Assembly: GCA_910579745.1 (NCBI GenBank)
Contig: CAJTVH010000013.1
Span: forward strand, 1 to 60,756
Source of the DNA: an uncultured Clostridia bacterium
Lineage (GTDB): Bacteria > Bacillota > Clostridia > Lachnospirales > CAG-274
Length of the DNA: 60,756 nt
Direction of reading: 5' to 3'
Below are positions 51,901 to 59,715 of the stretch, one piece after another. The position numbers and the translations under genes are program-made. Below the pieces are notes generated by a model that was not told the origin of the DNA, did no database searches, and saw only the letters and a list, made by a program, of their open reading frames with translations. The stretch's first letter is position 1, and each line of letters begins with the position of its first letter.

Positions 51901-52195
51901 ATCTATGGACGATTTCGGCTCAGGTTTCTCATCTCTTAACTTATTAAAGAAGCTTCCTGTAGATATATTAAAAATGGACAAAGGCTTTCTTGATACGGAC
52001 GAGATAAAAGGCAACGACGAGGTAGTTATAAAAAGTATAATAGATATGGCTAAGAAAATGAGCATAACGGTTTTATGCGAGGGGGTCGAGACGCAAAAGC
52101 AGGCGATGTTTTTACAGAATGCCGGATGTGATTTAGCTCAGGGATATTATTTCTCAAAACCCGTTATGGTCGAGCAATTTGACGAGATGCTATAA
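48998..52195 (+). CDS. PAS-GGDEF-GAF-degenerate GGDEF-EAL signalling protein
   Basis: 1065 residues from the ATG at 48998, which has AAAGGGA 5-6 bases upstream; frames further up cross the family A remnant. No membrane helix: a soluble c-di-GMP protein. PAS-like sensor 20-140. GGDEF domain about 270-420 with intact G-R-L-G-G-D-E-F (about 345), so cyclase activity is possible. A GAF-like domain about 455-625. A second GGDEF-like domain about 635-800 (Y-D-S-V-T-G-V-M, V-Y-S-D-I-R-N-F-K), whose active motif is replaced by F-S-D-N-F. EAL domain about 815-1065 with A-E-A-L-V-R-W, E-L-T-E-N, M-D-D-F-G-S-G-F-S-S-L and C-E-G-V-E-T-Q intact, a competent phosphodiesterase by sequence. A bifunctional enzyme with one regulatory cyclase-like domain. 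Confidence 0.92.
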   Translation: MKKEFFGHCDSGNFGPKVIYSDSVPIGIVELKYTDDKLLIQDANSDFYVTAECVDEDFYKVYGNNYRGIIVDEDWERLKEQMLSVIDGKQDRFSCEYRVRFKGKKIFWRKINAVKSAEDLEGVMFLCALTDITDVKMVQTELEKERESFYTIASLSNTKLFEYKFHNDTLYDITGGKINKYLENFSVKIHDYDIFSKDGENYGEKVANILKSGNKRLYTEFKINQFGREEWHGLWGKTIFDKNGVPLRVIGKTQNINYEKRSEEFFSNVRHIDNLTGIYIGEYAKKLIGEVFNELSEKNHAVIVLDIDDFAELNNNLGKKLCDQVLSNVSRRIKNVLDEKDIIGRLGGDEFIIFIDDALSEERLEVLLDKVNFIVESTYSGERYKNCIKGSVGAVISKPGDRDFEKNFEKADYALYIAKSMGKNKSYIFSEKDEEPFLNRVRKASSDDEKFAYQKEIYAEREFNYEIAEFAFDVMESTQDVDSAVNILLDKVGIYFNLSRIVIRELEREREKYLVSYQWFREPLCPVDNLIDASDENIKRLMSDNNNGDAFEYSEYPGFERGKEYRKCVEGESKSEVRFRIRKDGEFKGYISFCDSSVRIWGQNEIRALKMIGKIISAYLLKMRAFKEAEKTVWRLTRYDSVTGVMRYDTFKTEVEKILKEDTEGDYAIVYSDIRNFKYINEKYGYRQGDGILKDFVAGMDLKKYSFMINGRVFSDNFVSLIKLDDKITKENIGEHIDQYDRGFATKKESELDEIKINVISGIYIIEKGSDEIDKEYVNRIIDKANTARKYGKGTHSGRAVFFDSNMESRMRKQTEILTSMERALMNNEFVIVLQPKVELKGEHKIVGAEALVRWIRDDGRVIQPIDFIPLFEQNGFVVNVDFCVYEQVCKFLSKRIKEGKRVVPVSVNVSRVHLEKDDFMEKIENLISKYQIPRNLLEFELTENVFLENSDKAIQVMNKLKKMQFKVSMDDFGSGFSSLNLLKKLPVDILKMDKGFLDTDEIKGNDEVVIKSIIDMAKKMSITVLCEGVETQKQAMFLQNAGCDLAQGYYFSKPVMVEQFDEML

Positions 52196-52200
52196 AAAGA

Positions 52201-52226
52201 AAAGCGGCGAGAGTTTTCGCCGCTTT
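52201..52226 (+). terminator. Hairpin after the GGDEF/EAL gene
   Basis: AAAGCGGCGA/TCGCCGCTTT around a 6-base loop, 5 bases after the stop codon. No long T-run follows directly, so termination may be partial. Confidence 0.5.
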
Positions 52227-52273
52227 CGCTGTTTAGGCGGATTATTAAGGTTTTATCTCAAACTATATTTTTT

Positions 52274-52282
52274 GGGGGGGGG
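52274..52282. other. Tract of nine G in AT-rich DNA (second)
   Basis: G9 between the GGDEF/EAL gene and repeat C1, same length as the tract at 24974. Not inside any called gene. Confidence 0.8.
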
Positions 52283-52320
52283 AAGAATCGAAGAACTTCT
52301 GTGAGAAACTACATTTTTTA

Positions 52321-52460
52321 GGAAACGCCGCACAAAGGAAAATAAAAATAATTTTTTAAATTTAAAATTTCCGTTATCGTGTCATTTTTCAAGAAAAACA
52401 ACACTAACACTACAATTTTTTTAAAAAATTATTTTTATTTTTGAATTGCGCGGTATTTCC
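52321..52460. repeat. Miniature inverted-repeat element, family C copy 1
   Basis: 140 bp with inverted ends GGAAACGCCGCACAA and TTGCGCGGTATTTCC, flanked by TTA. A second palindrome inside pairs AAAATAAAAATAATTTTTT with its complement near the right end. Almost identical to 55568-55707. No open frame. Confidence 0.8.
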
Positions 52461-52497
52461 TTTAGTATGATATTAAAATTTTACGAAGAAAATTAAA

Positions 52498-52515
52498 GCT
52501 TTCAGATACGCAATA
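52498..52515 (+). repeat. Solo right end of family A (short)
   Basis: AGCTTTCAGATACGCAATA matches the terminal ~15 bases of the right end of family A elements. Directly beyond repeat C1. Only the end remains. Confidence 0.4.
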
Positions 52516-52609
52516 GTCAAATTTTTTATAAGCGCGGAGAGGAACGGGGACACGATGGGTATTTTTGATTTTGTCATAAAAATGTTACAAAAATTTAAAG
52601 TAAGTGTAT

Positions 52610-52638
52610 TTGACAACAGAGACGGGGTATAGTAGTAT
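52610..52638 (+). promoter_or_regulatory. Sigma-A promoter for the stalk-domain gene
   Basis: TTGACA at 52610-52615, 17 bases, TAGTAT at 52633-52638. Start codon at 52697. Confidence 0.65.
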
Positions 52639-52696
52639 TATATTATGACTTTTAACGGCGGATGAAAACCGCTAGAAACGGAAAGGAAGCGCGACT

Positions 52697-53728
52697 ATGG
52701 AAAAAAAGAAAATAAGTTGTTTTATAATAATGGCGGTAATGATTTTACAGAGCTTATGTTTATACCCGGTTATGGGGCAGACTATCAAAATCACGAAATT
52801 TACCCAGTCTCCCGCTAACCCAGCACCTAATCAAAGCATATTGTTCAGGGTACGCACCGAGGGCGACACCGAAAAGGTATATATGTCTATAGACGGGGAC
52901 AAGGAAATAAATTTTAAGAAAAAATCAAACAACGTATGGGAAGTGGAAAGAAAGCTCACAATAGAGGGAACGAGGCATATAAAAGTTACCGCCGTGGACA
53001 AGGACGGTGATAAAGACAGCGTTATAGACACAATAGAGGTAAAGGCGAGAGAAAATACGAGACCGCCGAAAGAAACGACAACGGAAACGACGACAGAGAG
53101 AGTATACACGGGAAACATTGAGAAACCGTCGGAGACCACGACAGAAGCTGATGAAAACAGCGAGGATTTAGAGGGAAGCGATGATTTTGACGGCGGGGAG
53201 TACAGCGAGGAAAACAAAATAGACGAAAAATATTTTGAGCTTTCAAAGGGAGAGGACATGGAAGCCATAAACAAAGCCGCTGGCGAGTCGGTATTTATGT
53301 TTATAGGAGAACCAACTTTTATAAATAAATGGGTGAAAGAACCTATAGACCCGGATAACCCAAACACGAGCTCATATATAAAAAACGGGTATACGCTTGT
53401 ACCACTAAGGGCAATCGCCGAGGCTTTTGGCGCCGACGTGTCATGGAACCAGGAAGAGAAAACCGCCGTTATAACACTTTCAGGCAAAAAGATTTTGATT
53501 ACGGCGGGAAGCGACGTAATGAAAGTCGGCGACGGGGCGATAAAAATTGAGGCCAGCGCCGAGGTTAAAGATGGGCGGGTGTTTGTGCCGCTAAGGGCAA
53601 TTGCCGAGAGTTTTAACAAAAATGTTTATTACAGGGACAGATTTATAGGCATAACAAATAATGGAACATCTTTAACCGACAATGGGTTTGAACTTATAAG
53701 GCTGACCGTTGACGCGAGGTTTAAGTGA
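52697..53728 (+). CDS. Secreted stalk-domain (Cu amine oxidase N-like) protein
   Basis: 343 residues. Signal peptide 1-27 ending G-Q-T. An Ig-like N-terminal module (about 35-115: F-T-Q-S-P-A-N-P-A-P-N-Q-S-I-L-F-R-V, H-I-K-V-T-A-V-D-K-D-G-D-K-D-S). A threonine- and glutamate-rich linker (about 120-175) like that of cell-wall proteins. Then the stalk domain (about 195-320) with L-V-P-L-R-A-I-A-E-A-F-G-A-D-V-S-W and a second V-F-V-P-L-R-A-I-A-E-S-F-N. The stalk domain is probably a surface-display or anchoring module, as in the TolC-like fusion at 31274; no catalytic domain is present. AAAGGAAG ribosome site. Confidence 0.85.
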   Translation: MEKKKISCFIIMAVMILQSLCLYPVMGQTIKITKFTQSPANPAPNQSILFRVRTEGDTEKVYMSIDGDKEINFKKKSNNVWEVERKLTIEGTRHIKVTAVDKDGDKDSVIDTIEVKARENTRPPKETTTETTTERVYTGNIEKPSETTTEADENSEDLEGSDDFDGGEYSEENKIDEKYFELSKGEDMEAINKAAGESVFMFIGEPTFINKWVKEPIDPDNPNTSSYIKNGYTLVPLRAIAEAFGADVSWNQEEKTAVITLSGKKILITAGSDVMKVGDGAIKIEASAEVKDGRVFVPLRAIAESFNKNVYYRDRFIGITNNGTSLTDNGFELIRLTVDARFK

Positions 53729-53876
53729 GGCGGTAAATCAAGTTTACCAATACAGCGTTCGTTATAAGAGTGTATAGGGTGAAAAACAAATTTTTATTTT
53801 AGATTGAAAAGGCGATATATATTTTAATTTTATACAATAATAAAATAATTAATTTAGAAAAGGAGAACTATTAACG

Positions 53877-54785
53877 ATGAAATTAAGAACTATTTTAACT
53901 TTATGCGTTACAGGGGCTATGTTACTCACGGCGGGATGTGACGATGACAAGGCGACGGAAACAGAGGCGGCTAGTAAGGAATCAACCGCGAAGGCGACAG
54001 CTGAGAGCTCAACGGCATCCGAAACGGAGACCGCCGCCAAGGAAGCCATACCGACTGTCGAACCATCGGGAAAGTATCCGCAATTGGCGGCGAAATCCGA
54101 AAACGAGGTTATAGCGGTTATGAAAACGACAAAAGGGGACATAACCCTAAGATTATTTCCGGACAAAGCACCAAAAGCCGTTGAGAATTTTGTGACACAC
54201 GCCAAAGAGGGATATTACGACGGACTCACTTTCCACAGGGTAATAAACGGCTTTATGATTCAGGGGGGCGATCCCAACGGAAACGGAACGGGAGGACAGA
54301 GTATTTACGGAGAAAAATTCGACGACGAGATAACCGACAAGATGAGAAGTTTCAGAGGGTCTCTCTGTATGGCTAACTCAGGCCCGGACACGAACGGAAG
54401 CCAATTTTACATTGTTCAAAGCAAAGCCGCCGGAGAAACCTATAACTCTATTTTCAAGACGCTTTTACAAAATCAAGGCAAATATATGAAAGATCTTGAC
54501 GACGGTACTAAATCAATGATGCTTCAGCTATTCGCCAATCAAGACCAATTTTTAAGCGATGGCAGCGAAGTGAGAGTATCGGACATATATCCTCAAGAGG
54601 TTATATACGAGTATATGAGAAACGGAGGATGTCCTTTCCTCGATTTTGGGTATACGATTTTCGGACAGGTAAAGGATGGTATGGAGGTTGTGGACGACAT
54701 AGCGGCGGTTAAGACAAACGCTTCCGACAAACCTTTAGAGGATGTTATTATTAATTCCATAGAGGTTACAGCAATTACAGAATAA
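53877..54785 (+). CDS. Cyclophilin-type peptidyl-prolyl isomerase lipoprotein
   Basis: 302 residues. Lipoprotein signal with lipobox L-T-A-G-C (cysteine 21), then a Thr/Ala/Glu-rich linker (about 22-70). The cyclophilin domain (about 75-300) contains F-H-R-V-I-N-G-F-M-I-Q-G-G-D-P-N-G-N-G-T-G, the active-site arginine and glutamine, and N-G-S-Q-F-Y-I-V. Between this block and the closing Y-T-I-F-G-Q-V-K-D-G-M-E-V-V lie about 70 residues (roughly 180-250) absent from a compact cyclophilin, containing repeated K-x-M-x-x-L and helix-rich sequence. It probably assists folding of exported proteins such as those encoded to the right. Confidence 0.9.
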   Translation: MKLRTILTLCVTGAMLLTAGCDDDKATETEAASKESTAKATAESSTASETETAAKEAIPTVEPSGKYPQLAAKSENEVIAVMKTTKGDITLRLFPDKAPKAVENFVTHAKEGYYDGLTFHRVINGFMIQGGDPNGNGTGGQSIYGEKFDDEITDKMRSFRGSLCMANSGPDTNGSQFYIVQSKAAGETYNSIFKTLLQNQGKYMKDLDDGTKSMMLQLFANQDQFLSDGSEVRVSDIYPQEVIYEYMRNGGCPFLDFGYTIFGQVKDGMEVVDDIAAVKTNASDKPLEDVIINSIEVTAITE

Positions 54786-54865
54786 ACGAGGAAAAAATAT
54801 TTTTTTCTATCTATGGAATCGCGGTAAGTAAAATTTAGGGGATATTTGTTATTTTGAGATTAAAG

Positions 54866-54881
54866 TTTCAGATACGCTCTA
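54866..54881 (+). repeat. Solo right end of family A (short)
   Basis: TTTCAGATACGCTCTA, the exact terminal 16 bases of the family A right end, in the gap after the cyclophilin gene. No left end nearby. Confidence 0.45.
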
Positions 54882-54986
54882 GTTTAGTGGATTTTATTAT
54901 TGTTTTTTACAAGGCGTATAGATGTGTTTATTGTATTTTCGCAGTCAAACAAAACGCGTTTTTGGTAAAAAAACATAAAAATTTTT

Positions 54987-55027
54987 GCCGGAGAATACTA
55001 TTTTGAATTGTAATAGTATTTTCCGGC
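54987..55027 (+). terminator. Terminator-like hairpin after the cyclophilin gene
   Basis: GCCGGAGAATACTATT/AATAGTATTTTCCGGC, 16 bp with one G-T pair, 9-base loop, followed by TTAATTTTTA. About 200 bases after the stop; still plausible as terminator of that transcript. Confidence 0.6.
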
Positions 55028-55290
55028 TTAATTTTTACGCTTTTTCAGCCTAAAAAATACATTGAAAAAACAAAAGCTCAAGGGGAGGCTAAATTCCCGG
55101 CAAATTTTTAATCGGGCGGGGGGCAAAACACGTTTCCCTAAAATTATGAATAAAATATTCTTTTCATGGTACAGCCGTGTATTTATTTGTACTTTTGGAT
55201 AGAAACGAGCGAGGAATACAGAGACAGGGATTTTATGAGAAATTAAAAAGAAATTGCCTAAATTTTGTATTTTAGGTTACAAAAGTATAA

Positions 55291-55449
55291 AGGCAATACC
55301 GCACAATTATGATTTCACAGACTTTGCTGATATTTTCCATTACCGCGTCAAAGTCTCTTAACATAGGCTCCGACTATATTTGCGAGCCTTTTTCTTGTAC
55401 TGAAAAATATTATCTAAAATCTGTTTTATCGAATTATGCGGTATTGCCT
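55291..55449. repeat. Miniature inverted-repeat element, family D copy 2
   Basis: 159 bp with ends AGGCAATACCGCACAATTAT and ATTATGCGGTATTGCCT. Its interior follows the same plan as 25136-25324 (a GCTGATATTTTCC block, a CGACTATAT block). Sits in a 1.5-kb gap with copy C2, so several elements have accumulated upstream of the cohesin-protein gene. Confidence 0.65.
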
Positions 55450-55567
55450 AAATAATACTCAAATACTGGTTTTATATAAAATAGAAATTAAAACCTCTTG
55501 AATTTAAGCTATCGGGAAAAAAACGGAACAACGTCAAAATAGGGGCGAGAAAAAGGTCGAAAATTAA

Positions 55568-55707
55568 GGAAACACCGCACAAAGGAAAATAAAAATAATT
55601 TTTCAAATTTAAAATTTCCGTTATCGTGTCATTTTTCAAGAAAAATAGCACTAACACTCCAATTTTTTTAAAAAATTATTTTTATTTTTGAATTGTGCGG
55701 TATTTTC
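55568..55707. repeat. Miniature inverted-repeat element, family C copy 2
   Basis: 140 bp with ends GGAAACACCGCACAA and TTGTGCGGTATTTTC. Same length and nearly the same interior as 52321-52460, with a few substitutions. Ends about 56 bases before the promoter at 55763. Confidence 0.8.
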
Positions 55708-55762
55708 TTAAATAATTTTTTTATTGGAAATAAAAATTAAGGTATTTTGTTGTGAAATTATA

Positions 55763-55791
55763 TTGACTTATTTATATTTTATATGTATAAT
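55763..55791 (+). promoter_or_regulatory. Strong sigma-A promoter for the cohesin/dockerin gene
   Basis: TTGACT at 55763-55768, 17 bases, TATAAT at 55786-55791. Near-consensus, and the start of a ~520-base leader. Confidence 0.75.
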
Positions 55792-56310
55792 ACTAGTATA
55801 CTCCAAAAAAATTGTGTGGAGTGAAAGATACCGTTTTATTAATCAGGGATTAGCTATATACAGGCGAAAATCCCGGGTCTTTTCCAGTCTATTATTTACC
55901 CGGGGCGAGAGTTTTTGTAGAAGGCTTTCCCGTATTGATTTTTCGGCGTCTTTGCGGTATGTCTGAGTTTACATAGGAAAACGGACTGCCTGAGGACAAG
56001 AGCTTTTAAGGCGACGCGGGGTGATTTCGCCGCCCGGCGGAGATTTAAAAAGGATTGTCATCCGCGTCCCTGTTCTGAGGGAGCCTTAAAAAATGATATT
56101 GGAAAAGTTTCTTTAAAATGAACCTCCCGTGGCTTTGAATTTTTATCGTGCTACTACTTACAAGGTCTGTTTACGGCCGCATATGTTTTACAAAAGCCAC
56201 AAACGTAATTTAAAGTCTCTTTTTTATATCATGGCTTTCGGCGTCCCGCGTAAAATCAGATATACCGGTTATATATGTAATGAAAATCTAAATAAAAAGG
56301 AGGAAAAAAA
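55792..56310 (+). other. Long GC-elevated leader of unknown function
   Basis: About 520 bases from the promoter to the ATG at 56311, locally richer in G and C than the surroundings. Visible pairings: TCCCGGGT/ACCCGGGG (about 55869-55904), GGCG...CGCC (about 56012-56031) with CGCCGCCCGGCG, and CCCT/AGGG (about 56070-56084). The in-frame small ORFs here have no ribosome site. It matches no RNA class I know. Such leaders of highly expressed surface-protein genes can stabilise the mRNA; that is inference. AAGGAGG ends it. Confidence 0.5.
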
Positions 56311-59300
56311 ATGAAGAAGGACTTTAAAAGAGCTTTAAGCAAAATCCTCGCAGGGGCAATGCTTATAACAAGCTCTTTTAGCAGTGTCGTAACTGTAGCG
56401 GCGGAAGAAAGCGGCTCAACTGGAGACAGCGTAGTATTTCAAAACGATCTGAAGTCAATAAAAGAGTTGTCTGTTGCAACCCCAGCGGCTATTGATGGAG
56501 GTAAGATAACAGTTGAGACTATCGCTAAAGGAAGCGATCAAGCTGCTACTGAGAATATTGAAGTTTCAATTGATGGAACTAAAGGTCTTGTTTTTGGAGC
56601 CAATAACTCTGCTGGAACTCAGAACTTGACAACAGGTAAGGCTACTTTAACTTTGGATAGCGAAGCTGAGGCAGGATGGATAGTAGATGTTGTGATTCAC
56701 GCATCAAGAGTGACAAACGCTACCGTATTAGAATTGAAAGACAAAAGCGGTAATCCTATTTTAGCCTTGAATCAAGGCGGAAAGTGGAATACTTATAAAC
56801 CAGGAGAGAATACCGATGTATCAGGAACCGTGGCTGTGACAGACTCGACTATGGCCAGTCAGACCACATGGAGACTTAATTTAGGCGGCGATGCCAACGC
56901 GGCGAACACTACTAGATTTTTATCCAAGAAGACAGAAGACGGAAAGTTAGCGGTATGGTCAGATAATACCGGAGCGTCAACAAGTCAAGGCACAACTAAC
57001 TTTAGATTTATTTTAAAGAAAGATAAAACATTACAAATTTTCAGCGGCGCAAATTTTGAGCAGGAACTTGGTGTGACAAAAACTACTGGTGCAGGTACAG
57101 CCACTTATGGCAACGCTCTTACAGCCGAGGATTTCAAAAACACATCAACTTCATTAGGACAGATTGTTTTTGAATACACTAACTCAAAATTAGGTACTTT
57201 AGGATTTGCAGACGTAAAAGTAACTAAGCTTGAGGATAAAGAAGATCCTGAAGAGCCTACAACAAGCTCATCATCTATTACGACTAGCACTGAGGATCAA
57301 AGTGAGTCAACAAGCAGCGAGGACTCAAGCCAGACAACAACAAGCAGCGAGACCGCAAGCGAGACATCTACAAGCAGCGAGACCGCAAGCGAGACAACAA
57401 CAGAAGCTCAGAAATATGACATGGCAGAAGCCGCGGACCCTGAAAAGGTAGCGGACGACAACGAGGCGGCGTCATCAACAACATCAAAGAAATTCTTACT
57501 TACAGGCGATGGTACGGTTGTTAAGAACGAGAGCGGTTCTGTAACTCTTACAGCGCCGGAAAGCGGAAGCTCAAAACTTGTAGCTAAATTCCCGAAAGTT
57601 TATACAGACGGAACAGTTACATTTGAGACAAAAGTTAATTTAGGCGAAGCTTTCGCGACAGCGAACCAGGGCATTGTTGAGCTTTGGGGAACAGGCAACG
57701 CCTCAGGCAAAGAGGTATTAGCCGTAAGAGTGGCTGACGGACAATATCAGTTCAGCGTACTCGGCACAAAACACGGCGTAGCTGCTTTCAAGGCAGGCGA
57801 AGCTGACGTTAAGATCGCTGTAAATCTTAAAGACAAAACAGCGGAATGCTATATTAACGGCACGAAAGTAGCGGACGAGAACGGACCTGTTACTTTAGCT
57901 GAAAGCACTATAGCGGCAATCACAGAGATCAGCCACGCGGCTTATTTCGCTAAGAACGGCTCAGCTACAGAAATTCTCTCAATGGCTGTAGCTCATCAGG
58001 CTGACGAGCAGCCTCCCGTTCCTGTTACAGGCTCAGGATTAAAATCAGAGGTAGCCCCAGTAGGAGACGCTAACCTTGATGACCTTAAAGCCGGTGACAA
58101 AATAGCGGTGACATACTCTCTTGATGACGAAATAGCTGGCATCAACAACTATACAATGTTTATAAACTTTGACCCAACTATCCTTACATTTGACTCAGCT
58201 GAAAAACCAGCTGACCCATATACAGGATATGTAACGTATAACACAACAACAGCATTAGGAATATTGCCACTTGTGCCAGGAGACCTTATTGAGGCGCAGG
58301 CAAACGTTAAAACAGGAGCGAGCAATCCTGATTACGCTGGTACAAAAGTTCCAGCGACAGCTGACACAACAGCGGCACAGGTAGGACGTATTAAACTCGC
58401 GGCTGTAGCGGGCTTAAACGGAGCAAGCACAAACAAAGAGGATTCCGCGAACGTAGCTACAACAGCGGGCGGAAAACTTTTCACTATCTACTTTACTGTT
58501 AAAGAGGGAACAAAAGGCGGAAGCACAACAGTAAGCCTTGACCCTGTAGCAGGTTCAAAAGCTAATGAGCTTTTCTTCGAGAAACCAGTTGACGGACAGG
58601 GTTCATCACCTGTTAACATTGGTACCGCAGCAGATGTAGAAGCCGCTGTAAACGAGAACGTTGTTAAGGTTCCTGTTAAAGTAGACGCTTTTGAGTACAC
58701 ATATGAAGGCGACGGAGTTAAGATTGTTATTGACGCTGAAGGCAAAGTGACTGTAGAGGGTGATAACGTTGAGGGACTCACCGGAGAGACTATGACAATC
58801 ACTTTGAAGAAAGACACAATATCTCCAGCTGACTTTATCGCTCATATGGCAGCGGCTACTCAGCCTGAGGGTGTGACAGTAACAGACGCGAGCGAAGGCG
58901 ACGTTAAGAAAGTTACTATCACTAAAGGCGACAAGAGCGTTACATTCATTATCGCAGAGAGTGAAAAAGGCGGAGAAGTTGATCCTCCAACTCCAGGCGG
59001 AGATGTTACACTTACTGTAGACGGAATTGAGATTGGTCTTAAGAAAGGCGATAAAGGTCTTATAGCTACAGTAGCCAGAGGTAAAGCAGTAGAAGTTGAA
59101 GGCGGAGCTTATGTTCCTCTTGTAGGCGGAACAAAGACATTAGCTGAACTTACATCAGCCGACTTTACAGGAGCTACAGTTGACTATGACGCGGCAACAG
59201 CGACAGCAACTTTAACTGTTGACGGTACTTCATATAAATTAGAGCTCTTTAAATTCGGTGATGTTAACAATGACACATTCGTTAATGTAAACGATGCTTT

Positions 59301-59463
59301 ACAAGCTGTAGCTTCTCAGAACGGTGAAGTTGAATTAACAGAAAAGCAAAAATTAATAGCTGACGTTAACGTAGACACATATGTCAACGTAAACGACGCC
59401 TTGAAGATGGTTGGACGTCAGAACGACGCTTCTACTGAGTTTGAGGCTGAGGCAGCTAATTAA
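56311..59463 (+). CDS. Secreted multidomain protein with cohesin-like and dockerin type I domains
   Basis: 1050 residues with AAGGAGG before the ATG. Signal peptide 1-31. N-terminal jelly-roll-like region (about 40-310), a linker of about 55 residues made mainly of S, T and E with an imperfect repeat T-S-S-E-T-A-S-E, and a second beta-sandwich-like region (about 380-560). A cohesin-like domain about 570-790 (A-G-D-K-I-A-V-T-Y-S-L, N-Y-T-M-F-I-N-F-D-P-T-I-L-T-F). Further beta-rich segments, then a dockerin type I at about 983-1040: two calcium-loop repeats, D-V-N-N-D-T-F-V-N-V-N-D-A and D-V-N-V-D-T-Y-V-N-V-N-D-A. Having both partner types, it could link proteins in a cellulosome-like assembly. 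No catalytic domain found. Confidence 0.85.
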   Translation: MKKDFKRALSKILAGAMLITSSFSSVVTVAAEESGSTGDSVVFQNDLKSIKELSVATPAAIDGGKITVETIAKGSDQAATENIEVSIDGTKGLVFGANNSAGTQNLTTGKATLTLDSEAEAGWIVDVVIHASRVTNATVLELKDKSGNPILALNQGGKWNTYKPGENTDVSGTVAVTDSTMASQTTWRLNLGGDANAANTTRFLSKKTEDGKLAVWSDNTGASTSQGTTNFRFILKKDKTLQIFSGANFEQELGVTKTTGAGTATYGNALTAEDFKNTSTSLGQIVFEYTNSKLGTLGFADVKVTKLEDKEDPEEPTTSSSSITTSTEDQSESTSSEDSSQTTTSSETASETSTSSETASETTTEAQKYDMAEAADPEKVADDNEAASSTTSKKFLLTGDGTVVKNESGSVTLTAPESGSSKLVAKFPKVYTDGTVTFETKVNLGEAFATANQGIVELWGTGNASGKEVLAVRVADGQYQFSVLGTKHGVAAFKAGEADVKIAVNLKDKTAECYINGTKVADENGPVTLAESTIAAITEISHAAYFAKNGSATEILSMAVAHQADEQPPVPVTGSGLKSEVAPVGDANLDDLKAGDKIAVTYSLDDEIAGINNYTMFINFDPTILTFDSAEKPADPYTGYVTYNTTTALGILPLVPGDLIEAQANVKTGASNPDYAGTKVPATADTTAAQVGRIKLAAVAGLNGASTNKEDSANVATTAGGKLFTIYFTVKEGTKGGSTTVSLDPVAGSKANELFFEKPVDGQGSSPVNIGTAADVEAAVNENVVKVPVKVDAFEYTYEGDGVKIVIDAEGKVTVEGDNVEGLTGETMTITLKKDTISPADFIAHMAAATQPEGVTVTDASEGDVKKVTITKGDKSVTFIIAESEKGGEVDPPTPGGDVTLTVDGIEIGLKKGDKGLIATVARGKAVEVEGGAYVPLVGGTKTLAELTSADFTGATVDYDAATATATLTVDGTSYKLELFKFGDVNNDTFVNVNDALQAVASQNGEVELTEKQKLIADVNVDTYVNVNDALKMVGRQNDASTEFEAEAAN

Positions 59464-59496
59464 ACAGTACACGTTTAGTTTGTAATTAATTTTTTG

Positions 59497-59540
59497 GAGG
59501 TGTACCAGGGTATTTTTATAAGATTACTTTGGTACACTTC
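59497..59540 (+). terminator. Terminator of the cohesin/dockerin gene
   Basis: GAGGTGTACCA/TGGTACACTTC, 11 bp with one G-T pair, around a 22-base loop, then TTTAATTTTG. About 35 bases after the stop. Confidence 0.8.
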
Positions 59541-59615
59541 TTTAATTTTGTAAAATTGACAAAAATTTATAAGCAATTTAAATGTTACAAAAATGTTGCA
59601 AGCGTAATAAAAGCA

Positions 59616-59644
59616 TTGACAACCAAAGATGATAAATGTATAAT
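59616..59644 (+). promoter_or_regulatory. Consensus sigma-A promoter for the last gene
   Basis: TTGACA at 59616-59621, exactly 17 bases, TATAAT at 59639-59644: a perfect consensus promoter, suggesting a very highly expressed surface protein. Start codon at 59716 with AAGGAGG. Confidence 0.9.
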
Positions 59645-59715
59645 TAAGTAGTAAGCAAAAAATTTATCTTAACGGATAAATGAAAATTTATTAAATAATA
59701 AAGGAGGAATTTTAG

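Noticed and set aside
55724..56314. Two small frames in the long leader (55724-55966 and 56129-56314)
   Set aside because: No ribosome sites, and the second ends at the start of the real gene; more likely leader sequence.
57290..57420. CRISPR-like or satellite repeat
   Set aside because: The short repeats are in-frame codons of a Ser/Thr/Glu-rich linker, with no spacers between direct repeats.
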